Positions 59,999 to 64,000 of a stretch of 64,000 bases of DNA are shown here, piece after piece. This stretch comes from Enterococcus silesiacus (GTDB lineage: Bacteria > Bacillota > Bacilli > Lactobacillales > Enterococcaceae), in assembly GCA_001465115.1 (NCBI GenBank), contig CP013614.1:744001-808000 (forward strand), given 5' to 3'. The notes beneath the pieces were generated by a model that was not told where the DNA came from, searched no databases, and saw nothing but the letters and a program-made list of their open reading frames with translations. Position 1 is the stretch's first letter; every line of letters starts with the position of its first letter. A program made the position numbers and the translations under genes.

Positions 59999-61972
59999 AT
60001 GGAAAAACGAACAAAACGAGAAAATGAGTTGATTCGTTTACTGCTACATCAAAAAGAGTACCAAGCAACCAATTATTTCAGTAAGAAGCTCTCTGTATCA
60101 AATAAGACGACGTATACAGACTTAAAAAGTATAGAAGCTTACCTTAGTGAAAATGGATTAATGATTGATCGCGTTCCAAGAAAAGGCATTTATTTAATTG
60201 GAACGAAAGAAGCAAAAGAACGCTTAAAAGGAATGATTCAACAGGATCGGGTCCTTGTTTTAGAAGATGAGGAATTTTCACCAGCTTATCGACAATTGAT
60301 CATGTTTTCATCTATTTTACTTGACGATGAAAAAATAACATATGACGATTACGCGCAACGATTTTTGGTCAGTAAGCAATCGATCAAAAAAGATATGGAT
60401 GAAGTGTTGCATTATTTAAAAAAGACGGAGCTTCTTGAGCTTAATGAGCGTAGAATCAATGCTTTTGAAAAAGAAAGTACGATTCAAAAGGTCTATAAAA
60501 AATATTTAGTACGGTACAGTAAAAGATACCATCCACATGCTGAAAAGAGTCAAAGCGACAGTTTAGATTTTCTTTCTGAAATTATTGAAGCCCTGATCAT
60601 TCAATTGGTGAACGAGTTTATTGAAAAAATAATGATTCATACGGGAAAAATACTAAATGATTATTTTGTGTACTCTTTAAAATTGTCACTGATTATTTTT
60701 CTAACTAGACTTAAAACGGGGCATCACATGGAAAAGCAAAATGAATTTATTTTTAAGGATTTGCAGAAAATGCAACTGTATATGGTTGCTCTAAACTTCT
60801 CAGAAGAAATCAATCAAGAACTAAATTGTATTTTTTCTAAGAATGATATGCAATATATGTGTTCACTATTATTCGCTCATAGTGTTGTGCCGGGAATATC
60901 AGATTTACCTGTTGACCAAAAATTGAATGATGTAACTGATGCCTTGATCAAAGATATGACACATCTACTCGATGTAAAAGTCGATAAAGATGAGCAATTA
61001 TATCATTCATTGATTGCCCATATTATGCCAATGCTCCACCGATTAAAAAATGATATTTTCGTACGAAATCCGCTTAAGGATAGCATCAAGAAGCAATATA
61101 CTACGATGTTTACATTAACACAATTTGCCTCTGCTGTTTTTGAAAAATACTATTCACTTTTTTTAAATGAAGATGAAGTATCATTTTTGACAATTCACTT
61201 TCAAGTAGCATTCGAAAAAATTCAATTAACGAAACATGTTCTAATTGTCTGTGGTAATGGATTGGCGACATCTGAATTGATTTTTAATCGCATCAAACAA
61301 AACTTGCCAGCAAGTGTCGTGGTTGAAATTGGAACAGAAAAACAGCTTTTGGACAATCCAGTGGATGATATTGACTTAATCATTGCAGCGATTCCACTTG
61401 AAATAGAGCAAATTCCTGTTCTTCACGTATCCGCTTTACCTACTGCAGAAGAAGTGGCAATGATTGCAACTTATTTATCCAACATCAGTGAAAATGAAAA
61501 AACATTTACGTATTCAAAAGAAAATAGCACGATTTCTTTGCTTCCATTTATCCAAAAAGAATTAATTTTCTTAGACCAAAGTTTTCATCGGAAGGAAGAT
61601 GTTTTAGCGTATTTAATTCAACAATATCAAGCATTAGGGTTGGTAAATGAGGGGTTTGAAGAGTCAATAATTCAAAGAGAAGAGCTGGGTAACACCAGTA
61701 TTGTTAGCGGAGTAGCGATTCCGCACAGTGCACCAGACACAGTCAAAGAAACTAAGTTATCTTTTATAACAACGAAACAACCTATTCAATGGGGAATAAA
61801 TCAAGTACGTCTAATTGTTACAATCGCAATTGCAGAAAAAGATATGGTTATAGCCAAAGATTTGGTGTCGGCTTTATATGACAGAATCGATTCAAAAGAG
61901 CGTGTTGAGCAGATCAGTCAAAGTCAAAGCGTGGAAGAACTGATAGCTTTTTTGAAAAGGAGGGAATGTTGA
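59999..61972 (+). CDS. PRD-containing PTS regulator (BglG/MtlR type)
   Basis: 657 residues. Two N-terminal helix-turn-helix domains (about 1-150), two PRDs (about 180-395), an EIIB-like domain with Cys418 in VLIVCGNGLATSEL, and an EIIA-like C-terminal domain (about 520-657) with His576 in VAIPHSAPDTVKE. This is the MtlR-type activator layout; activity is set by phosphorylation from HPr and its EII partners. Ribosome site ggaggtg immediately after the cre site. It heads a galactitol-type PTS operon and overlaps the EIIA gene by 7 bases. Confidence 0.93.
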   Translation: MEKRTKRENELIRLLLHQKEYQATNYFSKKLSVSNKTTYTDLKSIEAYLSENGLMIDRVPRKGIYLIGTKEAKERLKGMIQQDRVLVLEDEEFSPAYRQLIMFSSILLDDEKITYDDYAQRFLVSKQSIKKDMDEVLHYLKKTELLELNERRINAFEKESTIQKVYKKYLVRYSKRYHPHAEKSQSDSLDFLSEIIEALIIQLVNEFIEKIMIHTGKILNDYFVYSLKLSLIIFLTRLKTGHHMEKQNEFIFKDLQKMQLYMVALNFSEEINQELNCIFSKNDMQYMCSLLFAHSVVPGISDLPVDQKLNDVTDALIKDMTHLLDVKVDKDEQLYHSLIAHIMPMLHRLKNDIFVRNPLKDSIKKQYTTMFTLTQFASAVFEKYYSLFLNEDEVSFLTIHFQVAFEKIQLTKHVLIVCGNGLATSELIFNRIKQNLPASVVVEIGTEKQLLDNPVDDIDLIIAAIPLEIEQIPVLHVSALPTAEEVAMIATYLSNISENEKTFTYSKENSTISLLPFIQKELIFLDQSFHRKEDVLAYLIQQYQALGLVNEGFEESIIQREELGNTSIVSGVAIPHSAPDTVKETKLSFITTKQPIQWGINQVRLIVTIAIAEKDMVIAKDLVSALYDRIDSKERVEQISQSQSVEELIAFLKRREC

Positions 61973-62430
61973 AGATGTATTTTAATAGTGAGATCGCTGA
62001 ATTTCAAGTAGAAGTTAAGGATAGAAATGAAGCATTTCAACGGTTAGCGAAAGAATTAAGAGAAAAACAGTTTATTACAGATGATTTTCTTGAACAGATT
62101 ATTGAAAGAGAGGAGCGTTTTCCAACAGGACTTCCTGTTACGAATATTGGTGTTGCAATTCCGCACACTGACAGTGACTATGTAAAAAAATCGCAAATTG
62201 CTTTTATGTCTTTGAAAGAACCCATCACATTTTTTGAAATGGGTACTGCTGATAAACCAGTTGATGTTCATATGATTTTCATGCTGGCGTTAAAAGAACC
62301 GCATGAACAATTGGAAATGTTGCAAAAGCTGATTGGGATGATTCAACAGCCGGAAATAATGGGAAAGCTATATCATTGTCAATCAAAACCAGAATTCATT
62401 CAAATTATTCATGATGCTGGCTTAGCGTAA
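61966..62430 (+). CDS. PTS EIIA component (fructose/galactitol type)
   Basis: 154 residues. Fold PTS_EIIA_2 with the phosphorylated His67 in GVAIPHTDSDYVKK and RFPTGLPVTNI before it. The first ATG (61966) is very close to the ribosome site aggaggg; the ATG at 61975 (151 residues, MYFNSEIAEF) is an equally good or better start. It passes phosphate from HPr to the EIIB encoded after EIIC. Its nearest relatives by pattern are the GatA-like EIIA proteins. Confidence 0.92.
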   Translation: MLKMYFNSEIAEFQVEVKDRNEAFQRLAKELREKQFITDDFLEQIIEREERFPTGLPVTNIGVAIPHTDSDYVKKSQIAFMSLKEPITFFEMGTADKPVDVHMIFMLALKEPHEQLEMLQKLIGMIQQPEIMGKLYHCQSKPEFIQIIHDAGLA

Positions 62431-62448
62431 AGAAATGGAGGAAATAAT

Positions 62449-63786
62449 ATGTTAGATGCGTTACAGTGGTTTGTTGACTTGGGTGCAATCGTCGTTTTAC
62501 CAATCTTGATTTTTGTGTTTGGTATGATTCTTGGAACAAAACCGGCTAAAGCTTTTACATCTGCTTTGACAGTCGGTGTAGGGTTTGTAGGGTTGAATTT
62601 GGTGATTGATTTATTGAGCAGTAGTTTAGGGCCCGCGGCACAAGCGATGGTTGAGCGTTTTGGTCTAAATTTGACAACTATCGATGTGGGCTGGCCGGCG
62701 GCTGCCGCAATTTCATATGGAACTGTTTTAGGAAGTTTGGCCATTCCTATTGGCGTGTTACTAAATGTGGGATTGATTATTTTGGGGTTAACGAAGACCT
62801 TGAATGTTGATATTTGGAATTTTTGGCATGGTGCGTTTATTGCTTCTTTAGTTTACGCATTAACCGGAAATTTTGCGATTGGAATCGCAGCAACAGTTGT
62901 TTACATGATGATGATTTTATTGTTTGGCGATATTCTAGGCCCAGTTGTAAAAAAATTCTATGGTTTTCCTAATATTACATTTCCGCATGGCACTGCGGCA
63001 CCAGGCTTTATCTTTGCAATACCGATGAATTGGCTATTTGATCGTATTCCAGGCATCAAAAATTGGAAGGCAGATCCTGAAACGATCCAAAAACGTTTTG
63101 GTATTTTCGGCGATTCGACGGTGATGGGCTTTCTGATCGGCTTAGTGATTGGTCTTTTTGCAGGATATGATGTTGCTGGAGTTTTACAACTAGCCGTTAA
63201 AACAGGTGCTGTGATGGTGTTGATGCCGAAAATGGTTGCACTTTTGATGGAAGGATTGACGCCAATTTCAGAAGCAGCTAATGAATTTGTCAAGAAGCGT
63301 TTTCCTGGAAGAGAATTATATATTGGGATGGATGCTGCATTATCAGTAGGACATCCAGCCGTTCTGTCTTCTTCCCTGTTATTAGTACCAATCACAATTT
63401 TATTAGCAGTTATTTTGCCAGGAAATACAACCTTGCCGTTTGGAGATCTTGCAACGATTCCTTTCTTAGTTTGTTTAATGGCTGCTGTTTTCGCTGGAAA
63501 CATCGTTCGAACGGTAATCGCAGGTTCAATCTATATGGTAAGTATTCTTTATATCACGTCTTGGGTCGCTCCACTTGTTACGATGTCAGCTAAGGCAGCA
63601 AACTTTGATCTACAAGGAAATTCAAGTATTACAGCACTTGCTGAAGGTGGCTTATGGACGACATGGATGTACGTTGGTCTGACCAAACTATTAAGCTGGG
63701 GCGGTTTAGCCATCATAGGAGTAGTTGTACTATGTGGAATGATTTATGTGAATAAAATTTTACCCAAAAGACAAGTAAACAAATAA
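62449..63786 (+). CDS. PTS EIIC component, galactitol family
   Basis: 445 residues with about ten to twelve hydrophobic segments. GatC-type features: FVFGMILGTKPAKAF, GWPAAAAISYGTVLGS, NITFPHGTAAPGF and GRELYIGMDAALSVGHPAV. It carries the sugar across the membrane while EIIB phosphorylates it. EIIA lies 18 bases upstream and EIIB 24 bases downstream, the usual three-gene Gat-type system. Galactitol is the family substrate, but related systems take other polyols or pentoses, so the substrate is open. Confidence 0.92.
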   Translation: MLDALQWFVDLGAIVVLPILIFVFGMILGTKPAKAFTSALTVGVGFVGLNLVIDLLSSSLGPAAQAMVERFGLNLTTIDVGWPAAAAISYGTVLGSLAIPIGVLLNVGLIILGLTKTLNVDIWNFWHGAFIASLVYALTGNFAIGIAATVVYMMMILLFGDILGPVVKKFYGFPNITFPHGTAAPGFIFAIPMNWLFDRIPGIKNWKADPETIQKRFGIFGDSTVMGFLIGLVIGLFAGYDVAGVLQLAVKTGAVMVLMPKMVALLMEGLTPISEAANEFVKKRFPGRELYIGMDAALSVGHPAVLSSSLLLVPITILLAVILPGNTTLPFGDLATIPFLVCLMAAVFAGNIVRTVIAGSIYMVSILYITSWVAPLVTMSAKAANFDLQGNSSITALAEGGLWTTWMYVGLTKLLSWGGLAIIGVVVLCGMIYVNKILPKRQVNK

Positions 63787-63810
63787 ACGAAATGAGAGGA
63801 AGTATAGACG

Positions 63811-64000
63811 ATGAAAAAAATGTTGATCATGTGTGGTACTGGTGTAGCTACTTCTACAATCGTAACAAACAAAGTGAAAGAATGGTTGAAAGCAAAAGGG
63901 TACGAAAATGATGTACGATTATATCAATCAAAAGTCGCTGATGAGATGAACCGAATTGATGATTATGACATTATTGTTAGTACAACGGTCGTTCCAGATA
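63811..64000 (+). CDS. PTS EIIB component, galactitol type (partial, runs off the window)
   Basis: The first 63 residues are present. The phosphocysteine loop is MLIMCGTGVATSTIV with Cys8, followed by helix VKEWLKAKGYENDV and the strand YDIIVSTTVVPD. GatB-type EIIB proteins are about 95-100 residues, so about one third is outside the window. Ribosome site gagagga. Confidence 0.9.
   Translation, partial: MKKMLIMCGTGVATSTIVTNKVKEWLKAKGYENDVRLYQSKVADEMNRIDDYDIIVSTTVVPD

Noticed and set aside
1..64000. CRISPR arrays, tRNA or rRNA genes and prophage attachment sites
   Set aside because: No spaced direct repeats, no tRNA cloverleaf or rRNA sequences, and no integrase were seen on either strand.

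Overview
The window is a low-GC Firmicute chromosome segment, almost certainly Enterococcus and most likely from the E. faecalis-related species groups. The best markers are the fused thiolase/HMG-CoA reductase (mvaE) divergent from mvaS, the recU-ponA pair beside a YpsA-like gene, gpsB and a type B RNase P RNA, and dnaD-nth. Other markers are a 26-residue lipoprotein-signal-like peptide resembling enterococcal sex-pheromone precursors and a holin-like type I toxin. The species cannot be fixed from this sequence alone.

Layout. 1-2.4 kb: paired half-size EamA transporters, small membrane and lipoprotein genes, an orphan promoter and a SufT-like gene. 2.5-7.5 kb: a dipeptide-utilisation unit (XRE-cupin regulator divergent from dipeptide epimerase, transglutaminase-like protein and OppA-like lipoprotein). 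7.5-24.2 kb: conserved housekeeping genes (pyrG behind a leader that looks like the CTP-sensing reiterative-transcription attenuator, ponA, recU, a YpsA-like gene, gpsB, rnpB, rRNA methyltransferase, M32 carboxypeptidase, dnaD, nth, GDPD, TVP38-like, mntH, rimM, trmD, rplS). 24.2-27.1 kb: tiny ORFs, a papain-like protein, an FMN reductase and an internally deleted ISL3-family IS with intact ends and an 8-bp target duplication. 27.1-31 kb: the mevalonate genes.

31-47.5 kb is an accessory region rich in redox enzymes and their one-component regulators: two HxlR, two MerR and one LysR regulator, with RidA, aldo-keto reductase, NmrA-like protein, flavodoxin, cupin, CMD protein, MFS transporter, RibD-like reductase, NAD(P)H oxidoreductase and quinone-reductase-like ADH. 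A MacAB/YknXYZ-like ABC exporter lies among them. The region also holds decayed gene pieces (an SDR with two nonsense codons, a CMD tail, another SDR head), a type I toxin-antitoxin locus, and an orphan copy of the promoter of the following sugar operon. Shared operator-like motifs link several of these genes.

47.7-58.2 kb is a sugar operon: lipoprotein binding protein, two permeases, GH3 beta-glucosidase, a 1101-residue GH94-like phosphorylase, LacI regulator and esterase. Gene order and the length of the phosphorylase match the beta-1,2-gluco-oligosaccharide (sophoro-oligosaccharide) locus known from Listeria. GAAACGTTTC-type palindromes in its promoter regions are the probable LacI operators. 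58.3-64 kb: a MarR regulator, a CorA-type Mg2+ channel, and a galactitol-type PTS operon (PRD regulator behind a perfect cre site, EIIA, EIIC, and EIIB running off the window end).
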